DNA of 64,000 nucleotides from G965216255 sp965216255 (GTDB taxonomy: Bacteria; Bacteroidota; Rhodothermia; Rhodothermales; Bin80): NCBI GenBank assembly GCA_965216255.1, contig OZ244148.1, forward strand, positions 2,604,001 through 2,668,000, read 5' to 3'. Shown one piece after another: positions 35,719 through 45,976 of the stretch (positions within the stretch are counted from its first letter, which is position 1; the number at the start of each line of letters is the position of its first letter). A program made the position numbers and the translations under genes. The notes under the pieces were generated by a model. The model was given only the letters and a program-made list of their open reading frames with translations, had not been told where the DNA came from and searched no databases.

Positions 35719-36386
35719 GGCGCCTCCCTTGCTAGTTGAGCGGCTGATCTGGCCTGTGCTATGCTGCGCATGAGCCTTCTGGCTCGCTCAGAGATCACGT
35801 CGTAGCGCCCTTCCGCTATGGCCTGCCGGTCCAGGAGCGCACTGCCAACACCCACCGCGCAGGCACCGGCCTCCAGCCACTGTCCCGCGTTAGAGGGCGT
35901 AACGCCTCCCGTCGGCATGAGTTTAAGATCGGGCAGGGGAGCAAGCAGCGCCCTGATGTAGGACTGACCGAACATTCCTGCCGGGAATATCTTGATGAGA
36001 TATGCCCCGAGGGAATGGGCACAAAAGACCTCCGACGGCGTAAGCGCTCCTGGTATGGCAGGTAGTCCGTGGGCGTGGGCCTCCTCGAGTACTTCTGGCA
36101 GCAGCACGGGACTTACCACGAACATCGCACCGCTGTCGATCGCCCGCCGGGCAGAGGCGCGGTCGACCACGGAGCCCACGCCAATGATGGTCGAAGAAGC
36201 GTAGCGATTTGCCAGCCGCTCGATATGCCAGAGCGCATTCGGCGTAGTGAGCGTGACTTCCAGGGCCGTTACGCCGCCCTGCAGGAGTGCCTCGGCAACG
36301 TGCAACAGGCCGGACGAATCCTTCATGCGGAGGATGGCGACAGCCCCCGCTTCTACAATACGCTGCGTAATGGCATCACTGGACAT
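35715..36386 (-). CDS. eda: KDPG / 4-hydroxy-2-oxoglutarate aldolase
   Basis: This class I aldolase of about 223 aa shows AVAILRMKDSSGLLHVAEAL, GVTALEVTLTTPNA (conserved E), IGVGSVVDRASARRAIDSGA and the Schiff-base lysine in LGAYLIKIFPAGMFG. It splits KDPG. The ATG at 36384-36386 is chosen; an in-frame GTG lies four codons upstream. It is translationally coupled to kdgK. Confidence 0.9.
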   Translation of the reverse strand: MSSDAITQRIVEAGAVAILRMKDSSGLLHVAEALLQGGVTALEVTLTTPNALWHIERLANRYASSTIIGVGSVVDRASARRAIDSGAMFVVSPVLLPEVLEEAHAHGLPAIPGALTPSEVFCAHSLGAYLIKIFPAGMFGQSYIRALLAPLPDLKLMPTGGVTPSNAGQWLEAGACAVGVGSALLDRQAIAEGRYDVISERARRLMRSIAQARSAAQLAREAP

Positions 36387-36406
36387 AGGCGGTATCACAA
36401 GCCGCA

Positions 36407-36414
36407 GAAAGGTA
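36407..36414 (-). promoter_or_regulatory. Possible Bacteroidota-type -7 promoter element for eda-kdgK
   Basis: TACCTTTC on the minus strand lies 21 bp upstream of the eda start and differs by one base from the TAnnTTTG consensus. No convincing -33 TTG partner was seen, so this is a weak call. Confidence 0.22.
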
Positions 36415-36489
36415 CGTATTTTGGAATTTCTTTAGGCGCCATCAATTGCCATCATTGCATCAGCCTTTCCCCAATACAAACGCATACAC

Positions 36490-38007
36490 ATGGACAAACA
36501 ACTCGCACTACTAGAGCAGAAGGCCTCAAGCCTAGAATTAGGACAAACGGAATGGGATACCCTGCAAGATGCCACCCTGCGGTATGCACGGCGCCTTATT
36601 CAGGGACTCCTTGGTGCCAAGGCGTACGGATATCGAGATCCAAGTGAGGAAATGCTGACCAATTCCCCCATCGCGGAAGAGGGTATGCCCATCGATGCGC
36701 TGATGGAGCTGCTCCGCACGGAGGTAGACACGCTTGGCATCAATCCGGCCTGCGGCAGGAATTTCGGCTACATTCCGGGTGGTGGGCTCGTCCACTCGGC
36801 GTTCGGTGACCTCTTGGCAGCACTTTCGAACCGGTATGCCGGCTTCTACTTCTCCGCTCCAGGTGCCGTGCGGATGGAAAACATGCTCACCCGGTGGATG
36901 GCCTCCCTCATCGGCTATCCCGAAGGATCTGCCGGTTTTCTGGCATCGGGAGGAAGCATAGCCAGCCTGTCCGCCGTCGTGACGGCAAGGGATGCGCATG
37001 GCGTGAGCGCAGCACAATTGGAGCGCAGTGTGGTGTATCTCTCGACCGAGACCCACTTCTGCATGGACAAAGCACTGCGTATCGCGGGTCTTGGCGCGTG
37101 CCCGATTCAACTGATTCCAACGGACTCAGGCTTCCACATGGTTCCGGAGGCTCTTGACGAGGCTATACGCACCGACAAGGAAAAGGGATTGCGACCGTGG
37201 CTCGTTGTCGGCAGTGCTGGCACCACCAATACCGGCAGCGTAGACCCCATTCCAGCGCTCGGCGAGATCGCCCACGAGCACGGCCTGTGGTTTCATGTAG
37301 ATGGGGCGTACGGCGCACTATTTATTCTCTGCCCGGAAGGTCAGGTCGTTCTGCGTGGCCTAGGCATGTCAGATTCGATCGTGCTCGATCCACACAAAAC
37401 GCTGTTCCTGCCGTACGGAACGGGTGCTCTCCTAGTCAAGGACCGCAAACTGCTCATCGAGTCGCACTGGGGTGGTGCCAATTTCATGCGGGATGCCATA
37501 CACGATGTCGCGGGGGACTCTCCAGCGCTGATGTCGCCGGAGCTCACGAGGCATTTTCGTGGTTTGCGCATGTGGCTTCCACTCAAGGCACACGGCGTTG
37601 CCCCGTTCCGGGCGGCGCTCAGCGAGAAGATCCTCCTTGCTCGCTATTTTTACGAGCGGATTCGCGGCATCAATGGATTCGAAGTGGGGCCCTATCCCGA
37701 TCTTTCCATTGTCGTGTACCGCTACGTGCCGCCGAGTGGCGACGCCGACGCCTTTAACACGGAACTTACACGCGCCATTCAGCTGGACGGACGCGTTTTC
37801 ATTTCTTCCACGCGCCTTAATGGAAGCGTATTCCTGCGGCTTGTTGTCGGCAGCTTTCGTACGCACCGGTGCCACGTGGACCTCGTACTTGAGATCCTGC
37901 AGGAAAAAGCCGCAGAACTATTGGGGTCTCGGCCTACCGCTACTCGTCAGCCGTCGGGCCGTAGCTCGGCGGCACTGGCACCTCAAGGAGACGGAGGTAC
38001 ACGCTGA
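36490..38007 (+). CDS. PLP-dependent group II amino-acid decarboxylase
   Basis: This 505-aa protein belongs to the aromatic-amino-acid/glutamate decarboxylase family. It has GYIPGGGLVHSAFGDLLAA near the N-terminus, FLASGGSIASLSAV, STETHFCMDKALRI, and GTTNTGSVDPI followed by FHVDGAYGALFI. The PLP lysine is in DSIVLDPHKTLFLPYG. It would decarboxylate an amino acid to an amine, but the substrate is not clear. The last 23 codons overlap the convergent DinB gene by 68 bp and look poorly conserved (GSRPTATRQPSGRSSAAL). Confidence 0.87.
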   Translation: MDKQLALLEQKASSLELGQTEWDTLQDATLRYARRLIQGLLGAKAYGYRDPSEEMLTNSPIAEEGMPIDALMELLRTEVDTLGINPACGRNFGYIPGGGLVHSAFGDLLAALSNRYAGFYFSAPGAVRMENMLTRWMASLIGYPEGSAGFLASGGSIASLSAVVTARDAHGVSAAQLERSVVYLSTETHFCMDKALRIAGLGACPIQLIPTDSGFHMVPEALDEAIRTDKEKGLRPWLVVGSAGTTNTGSVDPIPALGEIAHEHGLWFHVDGAYGALFILCPEGQVVLRGLGMSDSIVLDPHKTLFLPYGTGALLVKDRKLLIESHWGGANFMRDAIHDVAGDSPALMSPELTRHFRGLRMWLPLKAHGVAPFRAALSEKILLARYFYERIRGINGFEVGPYPDLSIVVYRYVPPSGDADAFNTELTRAIQLDGRVFISSTRLNGSVFLRLVVGSFRTHRCHVDLVLEILQEKAAELLGSRPTATRQPSGRSSAALAPQGDGGTR

Positions 38008-38434
38008 GTTGACCGCGGTGGTGCACCATGTGGCTTATGCCAAAGGTGCGCACCACATCGGCCTTCGGATCGGAGAGAATTACATGATCGCCGTTCCGGA
38101 GCGTCCACCGGCTGGAAAGGTCCGCCATGTCCGTACTAGCCAGCGCCCGTTCAAGCTCGGCGGCCTTGGCATCAAACGTCTGGAGCAGCGCCGCCGTACT
38201 TTCCGGAATGGCACGCCGCTCCCTAGGCAGGGAGAAGTCAAATTCGTCCCGCTCCAGCGTCACGGTCTGCCACCACAGGATTTCTGCCAAATGTGCAGCC
38301 AGATCGCCCAGGCTCATCGACTTTGGATGCGGCCGCCAGTCAAATCGGTCCTCCGGGGCGCGCTCAAGCATCCGGCGCGTCGTGGCGATTTCGCGTCTAA
38401 TTTCCGTGATCAATTTGGTTAGGGTACTTAACAT
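37940..38434 (-). CDS. DinB-family protein (putative metal-dependent)
   Basis: This 164-aa four-helix-bundle protein resembles the DinB/YfiT family. The family's three metal-ligand histidines are plausibly in DLAAHLAEILWWQ and SHMVHHRGQL. The beginning, LTKLITEIRREIATTRRMLE, and WRPHPKSMSLGDLAAHLAE fit the DinB_2 pattern of Bacteroidota. Function is unknown, possibly a thiol-dependent transferase. It overlaps the convergent decarboxylase and is divergent from the acetamidase-like gene with 95 bp between them. Confidence 0.85.
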   Translation of the reverse strand: MLSTLTKLITEIRREIATTRRMLERAPEDRFDWRPHPKSMSLGDLAAHLAEILWWQTVTLERDEFDFSLPRERRAIPESTAALLQTFDAKAAELERALASTDMADLSSRWTLRNGDHVILSDPKADVVRTFGISHMVHHRGQLSVYLRLLEVPVPPSYGPTADE

Positions 38435-38529
38435 CGTACAAATTGGCCGATAGGTCAGCAGAGTAAGAGTAAATTAACCGTATCTTGCCAGACATTAGGT
38501 GAATTCCGTCCAGCGCACGAGGTGAATTC

Positions 38530-39531
38530 ATGACGTGTTTCCGCACGGCCTGCGCGGCATCCTTACTTGGCGTATGCATCGCGGCCTGCAGCAATCATAC
38601 CATCGCTCCTCCTCCCGAATCGAGAGTCACGCCAGAATTCAGCATTTCTGAGACGCATAACCGCTTCAGCGCTTTGATTCCGCCACTAATTACCGTCCCG
38701 TCCGGTGCCGTAATTGAGGCTCTTGTACCGGAAGCTTCAGACGGCCAACTTACGCCGGAGTCAACCGTGGAGGATGTACTTAAGGTGGACTTCAGCCCCA
38801 TACATCCCCTTGTGGGCCCCGTATACGTCGAGGGTGCAGAGGTAGGAGACGTCCTTGCGGTCACACTCCACGACATCCAGATAGGAGCATACGGCTGGTC
38901 GGCCGTTTTCCCGGGATTCGGCTTCTTGGCGGAGGAGTTCACAGAGCCCTTTCTGAAGATCTTCACTATAGAAGATGGCGATGCCTACGCCGAATTCATG
39001 GACGGAGTGAGGGTTAGACTCGAACCGTTTCCTGGCGTGATGGGCGTCGCCCCCGCAACGGATTCCATGCTTACCACCATCCCTCCCCGCCAGAACGGGG
39101 GCAACATGGACGACCCTCATTTAATCGAGGGGACCACCGTCTACTTCCCGGTCCTTGTACCGGGAGCGCTGTTCTCTATTGGTGACTCCCATGCTGCGCA
39201 GGGCTTGGGCGAGGTCAGCGGCACGGCCATTGAGGCCCCAATGAGATTCGTATACGAGGTCAATGTTATCAAGGACAAGCCCTACCTGCAGGAGCCCCAA
39301 TATGAGACGGACGAATACTACGCCGTGACCGGCTTTGCCAAAACCATTGACGAGGCTACCGCGAAGGCCACCCGATACATGATTGACTACCTGGAGGCGG
39401 AGCGGGGGCTGAGCCGCGTTGAAGCGTATGTACTCGCATCGCTGGCCGGTAATCTACATATCGCAGAAGTGGTGGACCTGCCCCACATGCTGGTGACCAT
39501 GCATATGGACAAGAGCGTATTTGCAGAATAG
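38530..39531 (+). CDS. Exported acetamidase/formamidase-family lipoprotein
   Basis: This 333-aa protein belongs to the FmdA/AmdA amidase family: VDFSPIHPLVGPVYVEGAEVGD, GNMDDPHLIEGTTVYFPV, and SIGDSHAAQGLGEVSGTAIE with metal-site D and H. The N-terminus MTCFRTACAASLLGVCIAAC has a lipobox (IAAC). The family is usually cytoplasmic, so an envelope form that could release ammonia from amides outside the cell is uncommon, although similar secreted forms occur in Bacteroidota and Gemmatimonadota. It has no operon partner. Confidence 0.87.
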   Translation: MTCFRTACAASLLGVCIAACSNHTIAPPPESRVTPEFSISETHNRFSALIPPLITVPSGAVIEALVPEASDGQLTPESTVEDVLKVDFSPIHPLVGPVYVEGAEVGDVLAVTLHDIQIGAYGWSAVFPGFGFLAEEFTEPFLKIFTIEDGDAYAEFMDGVRVRLEPFPGVMGVAPATDSMLTTIPPRQNGGNMDDPHLIEGTTVYFPVLVPGALFSIGDSHAAQGLGEVSGTAIEAPMRFVYEVNVIKDKPYLQEPQYETDEYYAVTGFAKTIDEATAKATRYMIDYLEAERGLSRVEAYVLASLAGNLHIAEVVDLPHMLVTMHMDKSVFAE

Positions 39532-40616
39532 AAATTCCGCCATTGGCATCTCCGCCGGACCTGGACGCTGCAAATTTGCTGCGACCTCCGCCGCCTTATT
39601 CCGACGCATGCAATAACCCATGATGCAAGGGCAGCAGGCGCCTGGCTCATTAGAGAATTACTATCGGGGTTTGCCGTGGTTGGCGCCGTGTCCGCGCACA
39701 ATGTATCCCAACGCAAATGGCCAACTATAATTAGTGAGCTGCCGATTCGTATTAGCGAGGATTCCGAGCAGATCACCTAATTCCCGCGATTCTTTGCCCC
39801 ACCACGTTCCCGTTGGCTTATCTGGAATACTCGTATGCTTCCATCATAGAACTAGGGATATCGGCACTCTGTGTCACGACGGGTAACCCGCCTACGTCAG
39901 CCCGCCCTTCTCTTGCGGTTAATTTATATTTGGGGCGGAATGACCTCCTTCTCGCGGAATCCCCACTCCAAGCTGGTATCACTGACTTAAGTACGATAAT
40001 CTTTGTTACGGTGCATGTACTGCAATTTCGCGGGGCGTTGCGACAGAAATCGTAATGGTATGCCTGGCGTGAAGCTCTTTCCAATCACGCATAAGAGAAT
40101 GAAAAATTAGTGGCCTTCGGCACATCGTGCTTAACCGGTCTGTGATGCGGCGGCACCATGTGAATCGTGCTCGTATGCCTGCCTTCTGTGTTAAACTGAA
40201 CTAGCTCCGCCCCACTTGCCCGAACAAACAATACTGATCCGTCCGCTCTGCATGCCGAGGCCTTTATAACGCTCCTACCGTTTATATTGTGGAAAGTCCA
40301 CGGACTTCTTCAATCCGCCGCGCATCCCCGCCAACGTAGTTAACGATTCAATCACGTACCACCAAAGTTGCCTCTCGCTCTACCCCATGTGTTCGGCCAT
40401 CAGTAGCACAGATACTTTCGGTATAAGTCCTCAAAGTCATCGTCTGCTGCCAAGCCACGAACCGTACAGCGAGAGCACTCTATGCAGCATGCTCTAGTCG
40501 GGCACAATCCGGTGCCAACGCAGACGTCACAACGCGAAGGCACTTTCTAGCCCACCCGATGCTGGGCGCCATGCTATCTCCCTCTAACGGCCAATCGCGG
40601 GAATCCACGGTGCCCT
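39532..40616. other. No intact gene recognised
   Basis: About 1.1 kb without an intact gene. On the minus strand, around 40100-40290, a frame reads GSVLFVRASGAELVQFNTEG then STIHMVPP, which looks like a blade of a 6-bladed beta-propeller protein, but it is interrupted and too short to assign. The rest is featureless. Confidence 0.45.
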
Positions 40617-41735
40617 CTATTTCGGCTCCGGCGAACTGTACGTAATCCGATACACCACGCCGGCCTGGTCATCCGAGAGCAGCAGTGAGCCGTCCTGCAT
40701 GGTTGCAAAGTCGACAGGTCGACCCCATGACTGGTCACCGTCGAGCCACCCTTCTGCAAACACTTCTTGTCCGGTCGCATTTCCGGCTTCATCGAAGTGG
40801 ACCAATTTGACACGATAGCCAATCTTTTCCCTGCGATTCCAAGAACCATGCTCGGCTATGAAGGCCTGGTTGTGATACGTCTCCGGAAACATGATGCCCG
40901 TATAAAATTCCATGCCCAACGGCGCAACATGAGGCCCCAGGTTTACCGCCGGGGCTGCAAATTCGTCAGCGCTGCGGCCCTCGCCGAATTTCGGATCCGG
41001 CGTATCTCCCTGATGAAAATATGGGTAGCCGAAATGCATGCCGGCCTCTGGTGCGTGATTGAGTTCGCAGGACGGCAGATCATCTGTTACTGTCGGGTCC
41101 GGGCTGATATTGTCCCGACCGTTGTCGGTAAACCAGAGGTCTCCCGTTACCGGGTGCCAATCGAAACCCACGGAATTCCGCACGCCCCGGGCGTATACCC
41201 GCCGCCCACTTCCATCCGGATTCATTTCCAGAATGGCCGCGTACGGGTCGGGCTTCTCGCATGTATTGCATGGTGTACCAACCGGGACGAATAGCTTGCC
41301 TTCCGGGCTAAAATCAATGTACTTCCATCCGTGCATCGCATCGGTCGGCAAATCCTCCACCACTGCTACGGGTTCCGGCGGATCTTGCAGGTGGGCCTCA
41401 ATGCCGTCGTAGCGTAGAATCGTACTGACGGCTGCCACGTACAGGGATCCTTCATGGAAGGCAAGGCCCGTCGGCATATTGAGGCTATCTGCGATCAGGT
41501 CAATCGTTTCGGCCCTCATGTCTCCATCCATGTCCCGGGCAGCATACACCTTGCCTTCCCGGCGCGAACCTATAAACAGCGTGCCCGCAGGTGACAGCGC
41601 GAGCTGCCGCGCATTGGCCACCCCTTCCGCATACACTTCGATAGTGAATCCCTCGGGCAGCTTTATCTTCTCTAAAGGAAGGTCGTCCCCTGGCAAGAGC
41701 GGCAGGACAAGTAACAGCAAAGTGGTAATCCGCAT
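40617..41735 (-). CDS. PQQ-type sugar (sorbosone) dehydrogenase-like propeller protein
   Basis: This 372-aa exported protein has a signal peptide (MRITTLLLLVLPLLPGDD) and the soluble glucose/sorbosone dehydrogenase fold: PEGFTIEVYAEGVANARQLA, SLNMPTGLAFHEGSLYVA, GWKYIDFSPEGKLFVPVGTP, GRRVYARGVRNSVGFDWHP, TGDLWFTDNGRDNISPD and FIAEHGSWNRREKIGYRV. It should oxidise sugars or aldehydes in the periplasm with PQQ, though PQQ use is inferred from family. A CNTC motif (TPCNTCEK) may form a disulfide. It is divergent from the S9 peptidase gene (186 bp). Confidence 0.87.
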   Translation of the reverse strand: MRITTLLLLVLPLLPGDDLPLEKIKLPEGFTIEVYAEGVANARQLALSPAGTLFIGSRREGKVYAARDMDGDMRAETIDLIADSLNMPTGLAFHEGSLYVAAVSTILRYDGIEAHLQDPPEPVAVVEDLPTDAMHGWKYIDFSPEGKLFVPVGTPCNTCEKPDPYAAILEMNPDGSGRRVYARGVRNSVGFDWHPVTGDLWFTDNGRDNISPDPTVTDDLPSCELNHAPEAGMHFGYPYFHQGDTPDPKFGEGRSADEFAAPAVNLGPHVAPLGMEFYTGIMFPETYHNQAFIAEHGSWNRREKIGYRVKLVHFDEAGNATGQEVFAEGWLDGDQSWGRPVDFATMQDGSLLLSDDQAGVVYRITYSSPEPK

Positions 41736-41921
41736 GGAGAAATGAATTCTTCGTGCTGCCACTCTCCACGCGCGGCAATCAGTTAGGTTTCCGAGTCACA
41801 GGTAACGATTCCGAAGCTAGAATACGGAGATTATACAGCGCGCAGGTCCGATAGACACCTTCGGCAACTATACGCCTACATGCCGTAAACTTGCATCCTA
41901 AAGCACTTCTCCAACAGCACG

Positions 41922-44306
41922 ATGCCACGTTCCCTTATTGTCCTTCTCTTGTTCGGGGTCCTGCCCGTCGCAATGGCCCAACAGTCTTCGCTTTCTGTGG
42001 AACAGATCATGCAGGATCCCAACTCCTACATCGGAGCGTGGCCTTCCGCTCCCTTCTGGTCAGAATACGGAGATACCCTGTATTTCTGGTGGAATCCCAT
42101 GGGGGCTTTCCCCGATGACTCCCTGTACAGTGTTGGCCGTGATGGTGGAAAGCCCGCAAAGGTACCACCCGACCGACGCCGCAACATGGGACCAACTTTC
42201 GACAACTGGCATCACGGAGAACATGTATATGATCGGAGCATCAGTCGCAAGGTGTATGCCAAAAACGGCGATATCTTCCTTTACCATCGAATTAGCCGAG
42301 ACCATGTGCGATTGACGGATACGCGTGAAAGCGAGCGCGGGCCGCGGTTTGCTCCAGACGGCTCGGCGGTGATATACGAGCGGGACAACAATCTTTTTCG
42401 GCTCGACCTGTCAACAGGAGCCACTCGCCAGCTCACGGACCTACAGCCGGGTTCCGGACCCGACACGAAGGACCGGGACGCGCAAGGTAGATTCCTTGAG
42501 GCGCAACAGCGTCACCTGTTTGACTTTGTGCGCCAGGAGCAGCAAGACGAAGAGCAGCGAAAAGCGGCCCGTATGCGCGATGCCCGCAAGAGACCTCTAA
42601 CGCACTACCTGTCGGGGCGCAGCGTGCAGCAGCTCCGCATCGACCCAACGGAGCGTTTTGTGTCTTTCGCCACAATCAAGTCCTCGGGCGCGCCCAATCG
42701 TACCAATGCCATGGACTACGTAACTGAAAGTGGCTACGCCACGGAGCTCTCGGCGCGGCCTAAAGTGGGCGTAGATGCCTCTTCGTTCCAGCTTTACCTA
42801 CAGGATCTAGACCGAGATACCACATTCCAGGTGGATCTACACCAACTCCAGGGAACCTATGACGTGGCCGAATATTTGCGCGAGCAGGGCGTAGAATTGG
42901 ACTCCGCCGCGTCTCAACGGCACCTGTTTTCACACGGCCCGTTCTGGAGTGGCAACGGGAAGCATGCCGTACTCGAAGTTCGGGCCTACGACAACAAGGA
43001 CCGATGGATCGCCCTCCTGGAGGCGGAATCCGGCGTAATTACCGTTCTGGACCGGCAGCATGACGAAGCGTGGATTGCGGGGCCCGGCATTTCCTGGTTC
43101 GGCGGAGCAAGTACAGGTGGATGGTTTCCCGACAACCGTAGATTCTACTTCCAGAGCGAGGCCAGTGGCTTTAGCCACCTCTATTCGGTGGACGTGGAGA
43201 CCCGCGAGATTGCGCAGTTGACGGACGGAGATTTCGAGGTGTTCGACCCACACTTGTCCAAGGACGGGGCCACCTGGTACTTCTCCAGCGGCCTGGCCAC
43301 TCCCCATGCCCGCCACCTATTCTCTTTGCCGGACAGCGGAGGGGAGCCCACGCAGCTGACCACCATGGCTGGCCGCAATGACGCAGTGCTCAACCCCGCC
43401 GGCGACGTCCTGGCCATCCTCCACTCCCAGACCACGCGCCCGCCGGAAGTCTACGTGCAAGGCGAAACTATACAGCGCATCACGCACTCGCAGACCGAAG
43501 AATGGCTATCGTACGACTGGCGCGTGCCTAAAACGGTATGGTTTGGAGCTTCGGATGGCGCCAGAATTCCCGCCCACGTATTTGAGCCTGTAGAAAGCAA
43601 TGGCGCCGCCGTCCTCTTCGTCCATGGCGCCGGCTACCTGCAGAACGTGCATGATTGGTGGAGCAGCTACTACCGCGAGTACATGTTCCATAACCTGCTG
43701 GCGGATCTGGGATATACGGTAATGCAGGTTGACTATCGTGGCTCAGCTGGCTACGGACGCAACTGGCGCACGGCCATTTACCGCCACATGGGAGGCCGCG
43801 ACCTGCAGGATTACGTGGACGCATCCCGCTATCTGGGCCGGATCTACGGTATTGGTCCCGAACGCGTGGCCATTTATGGAGGCTCCTATGGCGGCTTCCT
43901 CACGCTGATGGCCCTCTTTACGGAGCCGAAGCATTTTGGTGCGGGTGCTGCACTGCGCAGCGTTACGGATTGGGCACATTACAACCACGCCTACACCTCT
44001 AATATCCTCAACACGCCAGCCACGGACTCGCTCGCCTATGCACAGAGTTCTCCCATCAATTTCGTGGAAGGACTTGAGGACCCATTACTCATGCCGCATG
44101 GCATGGTAGACCTGAACGTACAGTTCCAGGATATTGTGCGCCTGGCCCAGCGCCTCATCGAGCTCGGGAAAGAGGACTGGGAATTGGCGGTCTACCCAGT
44201 AGAGGGACACGGATTTCAGGAACCAGCCAGCTGGACCGACGAGTACCGGAGAATACTAAAGCTAATAGAACAGGAAGTTGGCGCTCCCAACCACAGGCTC
44301 CGCTAA
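41922..44306 (+). CDS. S9 family peptidase (prolyl oligopeptidase / DPP-IV type), exported
   Basis: This 794-aa serine peptidase has a signal peptide (MPRSLIVLLLFGVLPVAMAQ, AMAQ cleavage). A large beta-propeller of about 500 residues precedes the alpha/beta-hydrolase domain. The nucleophile is in VAIYGGSYGGFLTLMALF, and the final catalytic His is in YPVEGHGFQEP. It should cut peptides outside the cytoplasm. Its TAA overlaps the stop of the convergent sulfatase gene by 4 bp. Confidence 0.92.
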   Translation: MPRSLIVLLLFGVLPVAMAQQSSLSVEQIMQDPNSYIGAWPSAPFWSEYGDTLYFWWNPMGAFPDDSLYSVGRDGGKPAKVPPDRRRNMGPTFDNWHHGEHVYDRSISRKVYAKNGDIFLYHRISRDHVRLTDTRESERGPRFAPDGSAVIYERDNNLFRLDLSTGATRQLTDLQPGSGPDTKDRDAQGRFLEAQQRHLFDFVRQEQQDEEQRKAARMRDARKRPLTHYLSGRSVQQLRIDPTERFVSFATIKSSGAPNRTNAMDYVTESGYATELSARPKVGVDASSFQLYLQDLDRDTTFQVDLHQLQGTYDVAEYLREQGVELDSAASQRHLFSHGPFWSGNGKHAVLEVRAYDNKDRWIALLEAESGVITVLDRQHDEAWIAGPGISWFGGASTGGWFPDNRRFYFQSEASGFSHLYSVDVETREIAQLTDGDFEVFDPHLSKDGATWYFSSGLATPHARHLFSLPDSGGEPTQLTTMAGRNDAVLNPAGDVLAILHSQTTRPPEVYVQGETIQRITHSQTEEWLSYDWRVPKTVWFGASDGARIPAHVFEPVESNGAAVLFVHGAGYLQNVHDWWSSYYREYMFHNLLADLGYTVMQVDYRGSAGYGRNWRTAIYRHMGGRDLQDYVDASRYLGRIYGIGPERVAIYGGSYGGFLTLMALFTEPKHFGAGAALRSVTDWAHYNHAYTSNILNTPATDSLAYAQSSPINFVEGLEDPLLMPHGMVDLNVQFQDIVRLAQRLIELGKEDWELAVYPVEGHGFQEPASWTDEYRRILKLIEQEVGAPNHRLR

Positions 44307-45703
44307 GGACCCCAGGTCGTCAGGTCCAGCGGGTCGGAGTAATAGGTGCTCTGCTCAATCAGAAGGGCCTTGAGTTCCAGAGACTTGTCTTCGAAAACTG
44401 GATCCTCCGCCAGGTTCCGGGTCTCGAACGGATCGTCATTCAGGTTGAAGAGCTGATCCCGTACGGTGCCACCCACGTTGTAGCGAATAAGCTTCCAGTT
44501 GTCGGCGGTTCGAACGGCACGCTGAAGATCCCGATAGGCATAAAAGGCTGCGCTGCGAACCGGGGCATCGGCTCCGTTCAGTATTGGAATAAGACTCCGT
44601 CCCTCTGCGGTCACGGGTACCGGCAGACCGGCGTATTCGACCACGGTCGGAAATACATCGAAAATATAAACTAGTGCGTCTCTCACTTCGCCCCTAGGTA
44701 TGCCGGGACCAGAAAGAATGAGGGGCACGCGCATGCTGTGCTCGTAAAGGTTCTGCTTGCCGAGCAGCCCATGGCTTCCGACAGCCAGACCGTTGTCGCC
44801 TGCAAATACGACCAGCGTGTTATCCCGCAGACCAGCATCCGCCAATGCATCCAGGATGCGTCCGATCTGGGCATCCACCTCACTGATCATGCCATAATAG
44901 CCCGCAATCTCCTCACGAACTGCCATTTCGGAACGTGGATGTTCGCGCAACATCTCGTCCCTGACCCACAGCTCGCCGTTGTCAAAGGGGTGCTCCGGCA
45001 AATAGTTCGGCGGCAGCGCAATGGAATCTGCCGCATACCACGAATCAAACGGCGCGGGTGGCGTTCGCGGATCGTGGGGCGAGGTGAAGGATACGTGCGC
45101 AAAAAAAGGTGCATCTCCTACACGTAGCAGGAAGGCAGTAGCCGCATCTGCATAAAGTGTGGAGGAATAGGTATCGGCCTGACGACGGGTTTCTTTGGGA
45201 TATATACCCGAAGAATCGAAGGCATGGACCATGGGGCCTTCGTGCCCGCCGTCAGCCGGCCAGTGCATGCCTCCAAAATAAATGTCCGCAGCACTGCCGA
45301 AGGCGCGAGCGAAGGAATGCCGGTCATTATGCCATTTGCCCGTGGTGAAGGTCTGGTAGCCTGCCCGGGCGAGAAGCTCGGGAAGCATGACGTGTGATGC
45401 TGGGATGACATCTCCCGTCTCGTGCAAGCTGAAGAGTGGCCGGCCCGTCATCAGCATGGCACGGCTCGGTGCGCACAGCGCACCATGAAGACCGCCCATG
45501 GTCTGGGCACGTGTAAAGACCGTCCCCTCGCGCACTAGGCGATCCATATTGGGTGTCCGAATTGCATCGTTTCCCAACGCATGAATGGTATTGAACCGCT
45601 GATCGTCCGTGTAAAGAATAAGGACATTGGGCATCCGGTCAAACGGCTCCAGTACCGGTTTACATGCCGCAAGTAAAAAGAGAACGCAAAGAATGGAACG
45701 CAT
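44303..45703 (-). CDS. Sulfatase, lipoprotein (iduronate/choline-sulfatase-like)
   Basis: This 466-aa sulfatase starts at ATG 45701-45703 with MRSILCVLFLLAACKP (lipobox LAAC). The metal site NVLILYTDDQRFN, the formylglycine site CAPSRAMLMTG, TTGKWHNDRHS and VVFAGDNGLAVGSHGLLGKQ are all present. The C-A-P-S-R variant and the GSHGLLGKQNLYEHSMRVP block recall iduronate-2-sulfatase-type members. It faces the next two sulfatases from the opposite strand, with 273 bp between it and the next gene. Confidence 0.92.
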   Translation of the reverse strand: MRSILCVLFLLAACKPVLEPFDRMPNVLILYTDDQRFNTIHALGNDAIRTPNMDRLVREGTVFTRAQTMGGLHGALCAPSRAMLMTGRPLFSLHETGDVIPASHVMLPELLARAGYQTFTTGKWHNDRHSFARAFGSAADIYFGGMHWPADGGHEGPMVHAFDSSGIYPKETRRQADTYSSTLYADAATAFLLRVGDAPFFAHVSFTSPHDPRTPPAPFDSWYAADSIALPPNYLPEHPFDNGELWVRDEMLREHPRSEMAVREEIAGYYGMISEVDAQIGRILDALADAGLRDNTLVVFAGDNGLAVGSHGLLGKQNLYEHSMRVPLILSGPGIPRGEVRDALVYIFDVFPTVVEYAGLPVPVTAEGRSLIPILNGADAPVRSAAFYAYRDLQRAVRTADNWKLIRYNVGGTVRDQLFNLNDDPFETRNLAEDPVFEDKSLELKALLIEQSTYYSDPLDLTTWGP

Positions 45704-45976
45704 AGTCCAAGTAGGCTTGCTGCCCGCAATATCGCCTACCGGAGAGCGAAAGTCCAAGCCGGCCCTCCCACCGGGCCCGTGTCTGATTGGATGTCCGGCG
45801 CCCTGCACCAACGGGAGGCAACACGGCCGGGCCTGGTCCCGCGCCGCGCATGCCCGGCCTACCGCGACATCCATTCCACGGCGTATTCCCATGAAGCCAG
45901 CGCCTCCGCATGGGGACTTAGCAAAAACGCAGCGCCTGGACTATATTCAGAAACGACTCGTCCAATTCGCCCTGCG

